DNA of 64,000 nucleotides from Fusarium oxysporum f. sp. lycopersici 4287 (GCF_000149955.1 NC_030988.1:262174-326173); one strand, 5' to 3'. Positions 1-11,504 are shown, numbered from the stretch's first letter. The notes: generated by a model not told the origin, from the sequence alone. A program made the numbers and translations.

Positions 1-392
1 CAGCAGGTGAGCTGATGCGCAATGATGGCCCGCTTGCAAAAGGCTCGGGCTACTGCTACTGCCGTGTACCTGCGACTGGCAATGGCTTCGAGAAGGCTAA
101 CGGCATCATGCATCTCTGTAATTTCGATCTCTTCAGGTGACAGGATGCCGCATTTGGCCGGGATCTCTGTCACATTTTTGGGTGCATCTTGGATAACACG
201 CAAAGGAAGGCGGAATTCTTTGGGCACTTTCAGCGCGAAACCTTGCAAAAGGATGGCTTTCTGAGCTTCGAACGCTGGAGTGCCACAAGGGACGCCTTTC
301 ACCTGTAGGATTGGAAGATCGGACAGCACACCTCCTGAGAGTAGATCGCTGTACTTGGTGCTTCGGGCAGTCCCAACTGAAGAATTTGACAT
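1..392 (-). CDS. Amidase (acetamidase-type), N-terminal part, cut by window edge
   Basis: The frame is open from an ATG at 392 on the minus strand to the left edge, about 130 codons with no stop. The translation reads like the N-terminus of fungal amidase-signature enzymes (acetamidase type), with SPEEIEITEMHDAVSLLEAI followed by an Arg/Lys-rich helix and a run of alanines. Family members hydrolyse small amides to acid and ammonia with a Ser-cisSer-Lys triad. That triad would lie beyond the window, so activity cannot be judged. The gene diverges from the MFS gene and they share about 630 bp of upstream DNA. Family assignment rests on the N-terminal pattern only. No intron is needed in the visible part. 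Confidence 0.8.
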   Translation of the reverse strand, partial: MSNSSVGTARSTKYSDLLSGGVLSDLPILQVKGVPCGTPAFEAQKAILLQGFALKVPKEFRLPLRVIQDAPKNVTEIPAKCGILSPEEIEITEMHDAVSLLEAIASRRYTAVAVARAFCKRAIIAHQLTC

Positions 393-1022
393 TTCTTCAG
401 CTGTCAGCTTTGGCTTCAGGGCTCACGGGGATGGAGGGCTCAGAGCCGAGAAGTGGCATATATGATGCAGAGAATATAGCGAAAAACACGAAGAACAAAA
501 AACAAAAATCCGTTTCTGGTTCATTCATCGAACTAGATGCATCTAGACGAGATGTCAATCTTTATAGCTGGCGTTGCCTTGCTTCGCAGTCGAGAGCATG
601 CTGCTAATGAAAAATAATTCACACTCACACCCACTATGATCAGTAAGGCTGCTTGAGAATTATGTGGATACATGAGTCACAGCTGATAGTGAAAGTCTCG
701 GTGAATTAAGTTCCGACGCATGCAAAAGACGTTGTTGGGAAGACCAGTAATCGCTTTTCTTTCACTGCCTTTGGGAGATAATTTACTTGCTAGTGCGAAA
801 GCCGCTCCCTCAGTCGATATCATCCGCCAGTGTCATCCCAAGCGACTAGAACAAGTTTGAACGAGGAGACAAAGTGGCGAAACAATATAAAAGACGGTAG
901 ACGGCATTTCTTTCTAGATGTACTACAGCTTGGGAATTTCTTTTATAGATATTCAGCGGATTGAACCTTTAGTACAGCATCTAATCTTTTTGACTACCAT
1001 AAACCTCACCAACGTCGCCATT
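393..1022. other. Shared upstream region between amidase and MFS genes
   Basis: A divergent intergenic region of 630 bp. It carries a TATA-like element for the MFS gene near 886. Short open frames here have no recognisable family and are probably chance. No repeat was seen. Confidence 0.6.
886..892 (+). promoter_or_regulatory. TATA-like box upstream of MFS gene
   Basis: The sequence is TATAAAA, about 135 bp upstream of the MFS start codon at 1023. The spacing suits a TATA box followed by a moderate 5' leader. Inference from motif only. Confidence 0.45.
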
Positions 1023-2891
1023 ATGCCTGAGTCCGAACTGATTCCTGGTACGATCGATCTGGTCGACGTTCATCACATTCGACATGCAGGCGATGTTGAG
1101 GGCGATATTGTCTTAAATCCGGCGCCTTCCAATGATCCAAACGATCCTCTTAATTGGTCTCCTTGGCGAAAGACAATTTCTCTGATCTGTCAGAGCTTGT
1201 GAGTGTCATTCCATACATGATTTGGTCTTATCAATGCTTATCTTTCGAGGTATACCTGGTTTGCAGGCATGTCCTTGGCTACCGTCTACTCTGTGCTTGT
1301 GCCTCTTGCGCGTCAGTCTAAGATCTCTATTGCGACACTAAATGAAGGAACTGGCTATATGTTCTTGCTTTTGGGTTGGGGACTGCTGTTCTGGCAGCCA
1401 TTCTCGCTGCGTTATGGCAAACGGCTCACGTTCCTCATCTCAACCCTAGGAGCTATTGTAAAGCCACTGTATCTAGTTCGGCAATCAGACAAAAGGGGCT
1501 AATATTGAAATATAGGGCACAAGTGTTTGGAGGTAACTACACATTGGAGCACGACGACAATGCTAAATCCGACTGATGATGTTTAGCGCTCACGTATCGA
1601 GTAATGAGCAATGGATAGCGAAGTGCATCGTCCAGGGCTTCTTTGTTGCGCCCATCGAAGCCCTCCCAGAAGTCTGCGTCACTGACATCGTAAGTATTTT
1701 CCGTCATAGCTTCGCTTTACTACACTCACTACATCCTAGTATTTCACCCATCAACGTGGTACTTATATGGGCGTCTACGCCTTGGCCCTAACAGGCAGCA
1801 ACTACTTCGCACCTGTCATATCTGGCTTCATCGCTGAGTACCAAGGATGGCAGTGGGTATTTTACTGGCCTGCCATATTCCTGGCGTTTGTGTTTATGTT
1901 CCTTTTCCTATTCATGGAAGAAACGAACTATAGCAGAGACCTCCAGGCCTTCAACAGACGGCGAGAATCATTATCGCCCCCAGGCGATGATAAAAATAGG
2001 GAAGCTGAGGAAGGACCCTCTGGCGTCCGCAGCCAACAGGTAATAAAAATTGATACAGAAAGGCAACGATGCACCAAATCAAAGAATTTTGTTCAAAAAA
2101 TGTCGCTTTGGCAACCGTCATTGGATCAAAGGATGAGCAGGCAAGCTTGGCGCTGCCTCGAGTACCTTGGCTGGCCCGTCGTCTGCTTCGCCGGATTCTC
2201 GTATGGCTCTTACCTCATCTGGTTCAATGTCACTAATGCTACAGCATCCATTATACTTTCAGGGTCGGGGTACAACTTCAAACCTTCGATGGTGGGCCTC
2301 AGCTATCTCTCTTGTTGCTCCGGCACTGTTGTTGGATCGCTGGTGTCGGGAAGAATGAGCGACTGGCTGACCATCAAACTGGCGCGCCGAAATAATGGGG
2401 TCATGGAAGCCGAGCATCGCCTGTGGCCGCTTATGATTTGCGTTGTGCTTGTTCCAACGTCCTTGATCCTCTGGGGTGTTGGGGCTCAACAAGGAGTCCA
2501 TTGGTTCTTTTTGATCCTTGCTATGGGCGCATTGGCAGCAGCATGCGCGATTGGTCTGACAATCAGTATCAACTACTTGATTGACTGCTACCATGGTCTC
2601 GCTGGCAACGCGATTGTGTCTATTATTCTGATTCGCAACACTATGTCTTTTGCCATCAGCTATGGGTAAGTTCACATTCTTCTCCCGTGAGCGGAATCAA
2701 TGAACACGGAACTGAGAGGCGGCTACAGTATCACTCCATGGGTTACCAATATGGGTTACCAGAATTGCTTCATCTCAGCCGCGCTTATTGGACTGGTTAC
2801 TTGTTCTGCCTTCTTCGTCATGATCAAATTTGGAAAGGCGCTGCGCTGTCGGAGCGCCCGCAGGTACGCGGAGCTGGTCAGGGAAGAGTAG
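1023..2891 (+). CDS. MFS transporter (drug:H+ antiporter-like), six exons
   Basis: Exons are 1023-1198, 1250-1457, 1516-1532, 1587-1689, 1740-2665 and 2729-2891. All phases agree and give 530 aa, the usual length for 12-helix fungal MFS proteins. The N-terminus has the fungal motif [14 protein letters not shown] (residues 37-50). Exon 2 gives a helix ending [13 protein letters not shown]. Exons 4-5 join into [14 protein letters not shown] then [11 protein letters not shown], a family hallmark. The 17-nt exon 3 is needed to keep the frame; the intron after it has a CTGAT branch site. Likely a plasma-membrane exporter or nutrient transporter; the substrate is unknown. A relic of a related gene lies 1 kb downstream. 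A P450 follows further on, but co-function is not shown. Confidence 0.92.
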
Positions 2892-3945
2892 AGACTTGTT
2901 GGTGCGTTTATTAAGAATGTCCCGGGCTCGACATTGTTACTTATAGAATTACTCCTTGTATTCCAAAAAGAGACGTCGAGCATCGGATTAGACCCTAAAT
3001 TCTGATTAAATCTTCTCGAACTTCTGTCTCTTTTTATATGAAGATGGACTTGCGGAATATTTCGATAATATATGGAGACATCTAGAAGGAGGATTCTTAA
3101 TAAACTAACTCATCGCAGTTATTAATACGAACTATAACAGGAGAAATCAAACTATATTCAACTGCTGTCGTCTATAGTTCAACCCCTGATAAAAACTCGA
3201 AATTTTCCTTGTAACCAGGGAGGTGTATCAAATATGCTTCTGCACGAGTAAGTGACGGTGCTCTGTGTTGATCGTCACAACTCCATCATCGATGCCCAAT
3301 GCTCCGTCACCTTGGGGAGGTCCGATGATTTGCGCCCCAGAGAACCGCATTGACATTTTCGCTCGCCTCTAAGATATTGGAGCCCTCCTGCTTCCAAAGA
3401 GGTGCCTGCTCCTGTTGGTGGTCTAGAAATGGTGGGAATGGCCCGAATTATGCGCATGGTCCCTTTGGCCTTGCCCGTTAGGACTCGGAGTTTGTTTCGT
3501 TCTTGATGCATTGCATATAACGCTGCAAACTTTTCAGCACTGAACCACAAGCGCAGGATTTTCAAATATGCCACCAGTTCTAACCTTTCTCAGACACCAC
3601 GTTTCCGTCCAACAATAACTCGAGGAAAAGCAAAGAGGAGAAAGTAAGGACAATATTGTGCGGGTAAGCCAGAGCAGTGAACGGAGTCTCACGAACAGAG
3701 GAAGTATTATATCACCCTTTGACGGCAGTATTGTCGTTCCGTTAAGCTGTATCCTGGCTAGAGAAGTTACCAGCGGCATTAAACTTGTTATAAGATTGAG
3801 AAATTACAAGGAATGATGTTTCCACAAATCCCACAATGAATTACTCAATAGAATCAAAGCTGGACCCATATTCCACTCCATATTAATTCTATATTGCAGT
3901 AACAACCTAGGCTCAGCTATATACGGTATCGTGCTTCGTAGAAGT
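2892..3945. other. Intergenic, AT-rich, no convincing gene
   Basis: Two overlapping open frames on the minus strand (about 3275-3574 and 3534-3779) include a hydrophobic stretch, but begin without ATG or match no family known to me. They may be relics. Nothing else was seen. Confidence 0.4.
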
Positions 3946-4087
3946 GTGTACCAGGTAAGCTTTCATCTCAGCAGCGTTAGTTGAACTGGTTGATTGGTAT
4001 TCCCTCTTTATTGTCATTATGTTTGGAAAAGTGCTGCGTTGCCGGAGCGCAACAAGGTACTCGGATCTGGTCAGTAATATGAGATAG
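3946..4087 (+). pseudogene. Relic of MFS transporter 3' end
   Basis: The frame from about 3959 to the stop at 4085-4087 reads FISAALVELVDWYSLFIVIM and then FGKVLRCRSATRYSDLV. This matches the last 45 residues of the MFS gene at 1023-2891 ([10 protein letters not shown], then [17 protein letters not shown]). One extra base near 3960 breaks the frame just upstream, where the ACCAG of the parent GYQNCF codons is still readable. Nothing further upstream is recognisable. This is a 3' fragment of a duplicated or independently lost MFS gene, not an active exon. The same orientation as the intact gene suggests a tandem copy. Confidence 0.8.
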
Positions 4088-5748
4088 TCAGCGATGCGTG
4101 ACTTCACAGTATGTCTTACGAACAACCCAAAAGCGCTTACCCAGGTGGGTAGTGATTGCGTATGGTGAATTTCCTTTAATAGTCACCCCACTTGTTCATC
4201 AAAAGTAGGCCATGATCAAAGTATAATGAAAATAGGCAGTGTTTCAGGCAATATAATACTGACCTCTTTTATGCCGTTCCAATCACATCTAATCGGGTTT
4301 ATTTGAGCTGTTCCCCAGAAGCCATTGCTAGTCTCCATTGAATAAAGCCCCAGGCGCAGTGGGGGTATATTAGATCTATCAAGGTCTCCCTGCTTCTAGT
4401 CGCCCCTGAACATTACTCATACTCAAACACTCTACTAGGGGCTAGGTATTACTACCCAGGATTTGCTACTTAACATTGTGGATATTCAAGCTGTACAATA
4501 TTCCTTCAAATCTATTTTATCGAAATTCTTCTCTAACGTTATATTCTTTATCTTAGCCAAATTAAATTAGGATCGTGCCAGTTCGAGACAGACAACCATG
4601 GGAATGATCTAGAGGACCTATTCATTTCACCGACAAGGCAGCGTTCCTTCGGAATTGGCGGCGCATTCGAAGGATCAGCTTAGACGTAGTCTTAGTCCCC
4701 TTTAGCCACCGGCACAAATGCTCCCGCTGGTCAGTGTCTCGTTCTTGTCATTCATTCATTGCCGCGAGTGGATCTTAACCAACGTGTGAGTAGATGTAAT
4801 CAAACAGGTTATTGTCAACCCAGATAGAGTCCTGGCTGAAACCAGAGGCCGCCGAGCTTTCTATGTCAAGGTCCTGGGTAAAGACCAGGTTGTGGCACTG
4901 TGGCTCGGACAGTGCACATCACGCCAGCGTAGAACAAAGATCATTAGCCGTAAATACTTATTATAACACAGTGCAGTACGGGTTAATTGTTAGTGGCCCT
5001 TTGTTAGAACTTTTCCAAAAGGGCTTAGAAATGGACTAGACATAATACATAGACAGTAACGCTATTGGCAAAGCGTTGCTCCAGTGTACGGCTTGGTCAA
5101 CTATGTACGTGTGCTTATGTGCCTCCTTACAGCATAAAAGGCTGCTAGTGGCGAGAGTTTTGGTGGATCATTTGTGAATGCTTGTTAAGTCGGTCACCTC
5201 CAACCTAACTTCTTTCCATTTAATACTCTTCACGACTCTGAGCGGCATGTCCGACTCATGATGAAATTGCTCCCCAGCCCCAACCATTAGGGTCCCTTGT
5301 ACCAGGTCTAATGTATGTGAACGACAAGGGTCAAACCGCCGTAGAGCATGTCGATGGTTTTTGTGAAGTTGTGGAGACTGCGGGGGCTTTTCTCACAAGT
5401 GGATATGCAATGTCAGCTTGCGCTACTATCGCCGAGACTTATGGTCCCTATGTCAATACACTGCGGACCATGGGGGCGCGGTGGGCCATGTAGAGTATCC
5501 CACCTTTCTATCACAAACATTGCTGTCGTTTTCATGGCATACAAGGGCCACACGACGAGGGTCTCCTTATTATTATCTTTTAAGCCAATAAAAAGTGAGC
5601 CGGTTTGGATAACAGAAGTCTTTTCCCCTCCACAGACTTCTCTCAGACCTATATATAGTCTATAAACAAGTTCGGGTCTCTTAGCATACGAGCCAGCCAA
5701 GTTTCGCATTGCTCAAGATAAACCAGTCGCAGGAGATCTAAGCCAGTA
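4088..5748. other. Intergenic with only weak open frames
   Basis: 1.66 kb with no recognised gene. An ATG-started frame at 5311-5493 gives 60 aa with no family match and may be a relic. A TATA-like run (TATATATAG at about 5650-5658) lies some 95 bp upstream of the P450 start and may be its promoter. Confidence 0.4.
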
Positions 5749-7482
5749 ATGGCATACTCCATCCTAAAGGGGCTGCTCTACATTACTACTATTGTGAGGA
5801 AATCAGTGTATTCACGCCACAATCCGTTTATTACATACTGATCAAGTCATAATAGGGAAGCATTTGGATCGTCCTCCTCTTCATTTACCGACTATTTCTC
5901 CATCCTCTGGCAAGATATCCCGGACCAAGGCTCGCTGCATGTAGTCAGGTAAGTGATGGGTACTCATGGTCTACCACAGCTCCGTAATGCTAATCCCTCT
6001 ACGAACCAGCTATGGTTCATCCAGGCGTGGACCGGTGGGCGCTACCCTTTTGTGATGAAGCAAGTTCATGACAAATATGGTGATGTTGTGAGGATTGCCC
6101 CGAATGAGCTTTCTTTCCGAACTCCAACTGCGTACAGGACTATCTATGATCGCCCTCCCAAGAAGGAGCATCAGTTTTTGAAAAGCGAAATTCTCTATGA
6201 CGCCCGTCTATCCACTGCGCGGCCCAACATTGTGTTCGCCCGGGATCCACATGACCACCAACTGCAACGAAAGCCACTTTCCCGTGCTTTTAGCAATAAA
6301 TCGTTAAGAGAGACTCAGCGTGTGATCGAACACTACACTGAGTTGTTCGTAACGCAACTTGTCAACAAGGGGGGGCCGGAAAGCAAGGGTATCGATGTCT
6401 CGGTTGTGTACAACTGGCTTACATTTGATATCATAGGTAAAGATGACTCATAGTCTGTGATTCGACTAATATTGGCCACTGCTAACACGAATAAAGGGCA
6501 TCTCACCTTTGGTGAATCATTCAATTGTGTTGCCCAATGGAGACCTAGCAACTGGGTCTCGCTTATCTTGAACTTTGTGGAATTGCTTAGGTTTGGTACC
6601 GTTATGAACCGCCTTTCAGTCCCGACCTCTGCTCTTGCACTTTGTATGCCGGAGACCTTCAAGAAGAGCTTGACATATCATGATCAAGTTACAGATAAGA
6701 AGATTGATCAGCTGATCCAGGCCAGCAAGGTTCATCATGACAACCGCCAACAATCACTTCAGCAGAATAACTTCTTCGCTCGCACAATTCGAGACTGCGA
6801 TCTCGATCGTATTCATCTCCGAGAGCAGGCTAAGGTCATGATGCTGGCAGGATCGGAGACAACAGCAACATTTCTTGCAGGAGTCACCTATCTTCTACTT
6901 AAATACCCAGAAACACTGAAGAAACTTAAAAGTGAGGTCCGTTCTGCTTTTTCATCGACGCAGGACATTACGAAGGAGTCAACTTGCAAGCTCCCGTATC
7001 TACATGGCGTTATTGAAGAAGGCCTTCGTCTCTTTCCGCCTGCTCCTTTTGGCCTTCCGCGCGTGTGTCCTCCTGGAGCGGTGATTGATGGATATTCCAT
7101 CCCTACAGGTACTATCGTCTCCGTCGATAACTTTGTCATGTCACATGACGCACGTAATTTCAGCAACCCAGATGAGTTTCGACCTGAGCGCTGGATTGGA
7201 GATGGCACAGGAGATTGTCTCGATGCCAGCCGTCCATTTTCTATCGGACCTCGAGCTTGCCTTGGTATCAAGCTTGCATACATGGAGGCAAGGACTATTC
7301 TTGCCAAAACGGTGTTCCCATACGACTGGGAGTGGGTCAACCAGGAAGTCAAATGGTTTGACGACGTGAGATTCCACATGACTTGGAAGAAGCCAAAGTT
7401 ATTGGTTCGGTTTCACTCACAGTGCGAAAAAGAGAATTACGGTTCAGAATTTGAGCATCCCCAACTCAGTGCAGGGAAATGA
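5749..7482 (+). CDS. Cytochrome P450 monooxygenase, four exons
   Basis: Exons 5749-5793, 5856-5948, 6010-6436 and 6497-7482 give 516 aa, normal length. Exons 1-2 encode a membrane anchor leading into [12 protein letters not shown], the usual proline-rich hinge. Exon 3 has [16 protein letters not shown]. The I-helix oxygen-binding motif is AGSETT (306-311). The K-helix ExxR is E363-R366, followed by FRPERW. The heme loop [10 protein letters not shown] has ligand Cys443. It would be ER-bound and use a P450 reductase. The overall pattern resembles fungal CYP families such as the isotrichodermin C-15 hydroxylase group, but the substrate is unknown. The start was chosen because the two short 5' exons supply the anchor that the exon 3 frame lacks. 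Confidence 0.95.
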
Positions 7483-8586
7483 GAGTGGAGCATGGTCCAC
7501 TGGAGTTTGGAAGTTGTATCGGGAGAATCCAAATAGGCTTTTATTCTCGCATGTTCTATTTGATATTGATTTACAACGCTGACATGAGAAAACAAACTTG
7601 TGAATGCCATGGTCGCGTTCTTTTCCACGAGATCTTTTCGAAACAATACCAAGTGGCCAGAATGTTGCATCCAAGTAATTCATACTTGGCATATGCTCTG
7701 GGACTATGTTCAAGAAAATATTCATATCAACAAGCCAGCCACTGCATGAATGATTCCTACCCACCCATAAATAATCGATGACCCCTAAGATAGGACCAAC
7801 CTCTAGAGGGCATACGCAGCTTAGCTTTTGGGTTAACACTTTTAGGCGCATGACCACAATGCAATACTATCGACCATGAGATACGGCGTATGGAATGAAG
7901 GAGGTCTGAGTCTTAACTTGCAAACCAAAGTTTTCCAGGCCAGTATGATATCCTGTTAACGAGGAACAAGTTTGGGTACCGTGGAAGCAAATGAGCGAGG
8001 ACTGCTTCGTGGGGTTTCGGCAAGAGGACCCTCGCTGCCAAGTCTGACATATCCCTGAGAGGAAGGATCAAGTGCCGTCTTCTGGAACATACCTCTAAGA
8101 ATCTGAAGTATCTGAGATGCCATACTGTACTGAGAAAATGAAGAGTAGGGTAGACGAATGATATATTGTGTCGCCGTCGATGCTGAAATACTGGCGCAGC
8201 ACATGCTTTATGTCCTGTTCTACAGTCCGTCCTTGATTAACTGTCTTCCCGAAATGTCTTTGATGTACAAGAATATGATCTATTTATATAGACGCGTAAA
8301 AGATGAGGGACCGCTTTTTCCTACAATAGCTTGGCATTCCTTACAGTAGGTTGATTCAACGTTTATGCTTAAAACAAAGTCTGTATCGGCCACTTAAGCC
8401 ATGTTCTAAATCTGGAAGGTTCTCCTTTCGGAAATATACATACTTATACTTTTCTTTTTACAATAGGATTGAAACGCTGCGCATGCTTTCTTGGTTTATT
8501 TTTGTCTTTTTCTCTGTAGCCGTTCCCCGTCTATTCGCTGAAGTACGGTCAATTTCAGGTTCAATTACCTGTATCCGGCTCGCGAT

Positions 8587-8634
8587 TTGCTATTTTAGGC
8601 GGCGAGACGAACAATGCAAAGCAGGAGTGTAGAA
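8587..8634 (+). repeat. Dispersed repeat, copy A
   Basis: About 48 bp starting TTGCTATTTTAGG matches 36286-36332 in the same orientation, with about eight differences, mostly transitions. The core TGCTATTTTAG recurs again near 8683. It may be a fragment of a small mobile element. No open frame is involved. Confidence 0.6.
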
Positions 8635-8731
8635 GGTGAACCTGAAAATTATTTGACCTCAGTTTCGCCAGCCGAATGCTATTTTAGATCGAGCTGCTTT
8701 TTGTAGCGTTATCTAATAGATGGCGAAGTCG

Positions 8732-8739
8732 TATATAAA
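8732..8739 (+). promoter_or_regulatory. TATA box of small membrane protein gene
   Basis: The sequence is TATATAAA, 67 bp upstream of the second base of the first ATG at 8807. This is typical spacing. Motif evidence only. Confidence 0.5.
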
Positions 8740-8797
8740 GCCCAGTCGCCATGCCGCAATATTGGGTCTTTGGTTAACACACCAAGGTCACTGAAAG

Positions 8798-8863
8798 GAA
8801 TCAACGATGACTGAAAAACTGCATCAAAATGAATCAACGATGACTGAAAAACTGCATCAAAAT
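8798..8863 (+). repeat. 33-bp tandem duplication spanning the start codon
   Basis: Two identical 33-bp units, 8798-8830 and 8831-8863, each contain an in-frame ATG (8807 and 8840). The unit length is a multiple of three, so the protein gains an 11-residue N-terminal repeat (MTEKLHQN twice). Perfect identity suggests a recent event. Confidence 0.95.
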
Positions 8864-9316
8864 GCTTGCAAACTTCTTGCTGAGTTCAAAATCGTTAACG
8901 GTATTTCCGCTCTTGTAGGCGCTATGAGTCTTGTCACGGTGATCTTTGAAGGCGCAAAAGTAGACGAAGACAAGATCTCCCTACTCGCGGCGACGAGCTT
9001 CCTTGTAGGCGCAACCATAACATCCACGATGGAGCTTGTAGTCGCTACACTGTTGTCCTTTGCATACCAAGATAGATTTGAAAAAGACTTCGCCACTAGT
9101 ACCGGCGGGACTCCGATTTTGCTATGGGCACCAAGCTTTATGGCGTACATAGCCGCTGCACAATTTGTCGCAGGCCTAATTCTTTGGAGAGCTTCGATGT
9201 CACCAACCTGGTGTACCGTCTTTTTTGTTGCAGTGTTGTTTGTCCTATTGTGGGTCACAATGGCGACCGTTGTGAGCATCTGGAAGAACCGATCGAAAAC
9301 CGGCAGGCGGGGCTAG
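8807..9316 (+). CDS. Small hypothetical membrane protein, about four helices
   Basis: A single-exon frame of 169 aa with an ATG, or 158 aa from the second ATG at 8840. The N-terminus is hydrophilic with the duplicated MTEKLHQN block. Hydrophobic segments follow at roughly residues 27-48, 58-84, 104-126 and 132-156, then a basic tail (KNRSKTGRR), consistent with a cytosolic C-terminus. No family is recognised. The TATA box at 8732 and the uninterrupted frame support a real gene. It stands just left of the LysM duplication. Function is unknown. Confidence 0.65.
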   Translation: MTEKLHQNESTMTEKLHQNACKLLAEFKIVNGISALVGAMSLVTVIFEGAKVDEDKISLLAATSFLVGATITSTMELVVATLLSFAYQDRFEKDFATSTGGTPILLWAPSFMAYIAAAQFVAGLILWRASMSPTWCTVFFVAVLFVLLWVTMATVVSIWKNRSKTGRRG

Positions 9317-9479
9317 GAGTGGCGATGCAAACCCGGAACAAAGTATCACGACCGGACGCCCTACACCTGCCGCCGCAATCTTTACGATCGGTGGTTTCCA
9401 TATCATGCGTTTGTTGGTAGCTTCGGGAGCCTACTACGTAGGTGCGGCCACTGCAATTACTAATAGAACGATATGTATA

Positions 9480-9849
9480 CATGCAAGGATTAGATAGATG
9501 ACGGGCTTGTGATTTGGTTCTTAAGGATGGAGTAGGTGGCAATAACGCGATTACTGTATTTCGATGCCCAGCTAGAGTAGTACAATTGAATTTCCTTTCA
9601 CGAGAAACCTTCTTGGTTGGAGCCACGGACGTAGAGAGGTGACATATAAGGATCAAAGTTGCGTGAAACATCACGAGCCAATCACCAAACCGTCTTCTGT
9701 CGGCTCCCAGGACATAGCGCTGATTGTTGTTTGTTATGTATCATGATTATAGTAGAGGTGCGATATACGAAGAAGATGCTGGGCCACTTCCTTGCTCTTA
9801 TATGCCGCGAATGATAAACAGCTTGCGTTGCCGTGCAGAGAAGCCATAG
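9480..9849 (+). repeat. Segmental duplication, left flank (copy of 13157-13500)
   Basis: Non-coding DNA homologous to 13157-13500. Shared blocks include AGATAGATGAC, AGAGGTGACATAT and GCGAATGATAAAC in the same order, with many substitutions and small indels. It leads directly into the broken LysM-like copy. No gene of its own was seen. Confidence 0.75.
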
Positions 9850-10345
9850 AGCTAAAGGAATTCGAGAAGGAAAATCGAGGTGTTGACGCCGATACAATAG
9901 GCCAAGGTGGGAAGCACAAGGTGCCATATAGCCCAGAGGTGATGATTAATCAACCGGCTATCTAGTCTGGGGATAGCCCCAAAACCCTGCTATTGCACGG
10001 AGAGGAGACAACCCAAAACGCCCCAATGCCACTCCAACAGTCAACATTATCTACTTCAACGAAAGAGAATCTTCATACACATGTCCTCACGTCTGAGACG
10101 ACACCTGGTCGTACACCGCAGGCTCACACAAGGCCGCCGACCCAACTGGTAGTAAGCCAACTCGGCAGGCTACCGATGCCACCAATCAGAGTACCGACCC
10201 TACGAGCCTAACATTGGCAGAGACATACTCTCCTCCAGCCGAACCGTGGACTTGTTGGACGGCAAAAGGTTTCTGATTTATTAGATACAACCTCCATAGA
10301 GATGAAGGTGACAGCAGTCAAGAAATTCTGTCAGCATAAGACTGA
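9850..10345 (+). pseudogene. Broken copy of LysM-like secreted protein gene
   Basis: This stretch matches the intact gene at 14049-14990 from its LysM half onward. It reads LKEFEKENRGVDADTIGQGG in place of VEEFESINEGIDADKIGTGG, then has an in-frame TAG where the parent has Trp (NKPAIWSG). The Thr/Ser-rich linker follows (TTQNAPMPLQQSTLSTSTKE). About 90 bp of linker is missing between two direct repeats (AAGCCAACCGGG-type) of the parent. The C-terminal part is frameshifted but still readable (ATGAAGGTGACAGCAGTCAA at 10302 corresponds to parent RMTAVN). The promoter, signal peptide and first half of the domain were lost, joining 13.50-kb-type flank to 14.18-kb-type coding sequence. It cannot make the protein. 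Confidence 0.88.
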
Positions 10346-11504
10346 GTTCACAGACATGCGAGACCTCGAAAAGCATATTCGCCCCCTACAAGCGTGCGCT
10401 GGCTTGGAGCTGTCGCGAAAGCACAAACTACAGTGGGTGTTAAGGCCACTTCTGGCACTGGCAAGATCCGTTCGTCCACGCCAGCACCGACCCGACAGTT
10501 TAGGTCCTAATCTAGCAGGTGTTGAATCCTAGCATGGTTGATGTGGAACTTTCACTCTTGCTGAGGATTTTTTAGCGTCAACGCCCATGCCAGGGCATTT
10601 ACCTAATTCAAAAGTCCTATAAACTCGTAAATGAACAAGGATTTATTTTTACATTAGGCGGGATGCTTGCTTACTCTGTGCCCCCGCGAGCTCTATATTA
10701 TTAGCTGGTTTAGTGCAGAGCTCTTACCCTCAAAATAGATGCTAGGATTTAATTGGTTAACGGTTTACAACTTTGACTCAGTCCTACCTAGAACAGCCTT
10801 TGTTCGAACTCAGCGAAGGGAGGCTGGGAAGGGAAAAGCTGTGTGGAGCTTGCATATGCCTGTCTCCATAACGTAAGAGCGATATGTCACATGCCAGAGT
10901 ATGGATGACAAGCTGGTTACCCCTCCCCGAGCAAGAAACAGAATTCCTACTGCCTATGGTGACTTTATGAGAAACGCTGATGACTGAAAACACTCTCTCC
11001 AATGCTGCTTAAGGACGCTGCATGTCCTTGATCAAAAAACACCTCACCTAGTTACCCTGCATCTGTTGCTTTTTTTGGTGGCCCCACTTCCCTGGAGTGG
11101 CGCCGGGATTTCGGAAGATCCGGCCCTTCCGTCCATTGAACATGTCGCAGCTTTGTCTGGGTGATGAATCATGACTTGCACTCAATGGTTTTAGTACCGC
11201 AACAACCACCGCGGCAGTCTGCAAAATCGGCTCTTCTTCTTACGCGCCGATAACCTGTGATGCTGCTTCCAAAACTCCTCTGATCAGCCTCTCGCGCAAT
11301 GCGAACGGGTTGCGCGCCCCAAAAGAAGCGCAACGACTATTTTGTTTTTAGACAATACTATCCTTAACAAGGATATTTAAAGTAATAACTATATATATAG
11401 TATTTTGATTACTTGTTGTTAGACTATAAGTACAGTTATTTCGCTGTTTTTCAGTTGCCTTCTGTCTGTATACAACTTAAAGATAGACGATTACTTCATA
11501 CTTC

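Larger units (their letters stand above)
7483..8797. other. Intergenic between P450 and small membrane gene
   Basis: 1.3 kb without a supported gene. Minus-strand open frames at 7437-8204 are shadows or chance. It contains one copy of a dispersed repeat (8587-8634) and a TATA box for the next gene. Confidence 0.5.

Noticed and set aside
6888..7379. Long antisense frame inside the first P450
   Set aside because: It is a shadow of the coding strand; similar shadows occur opposite the FMO, CAX, RCC1 and 36.9-kb genes.
1023..7482. MFS plus P450 (plus amidase) as a secondary metabolite cluster
   Set aside because: No backbone enzyme (PKS, NRPS, terpene or DMAT synthase) or pathway regulator is present between them; they are separated by relic and empty DNA.
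7956..8204. Minus-strand 82-codon frame downstream of the P450
   Set aside because: No family, no promoter signal, and biased composition; treated as chance.
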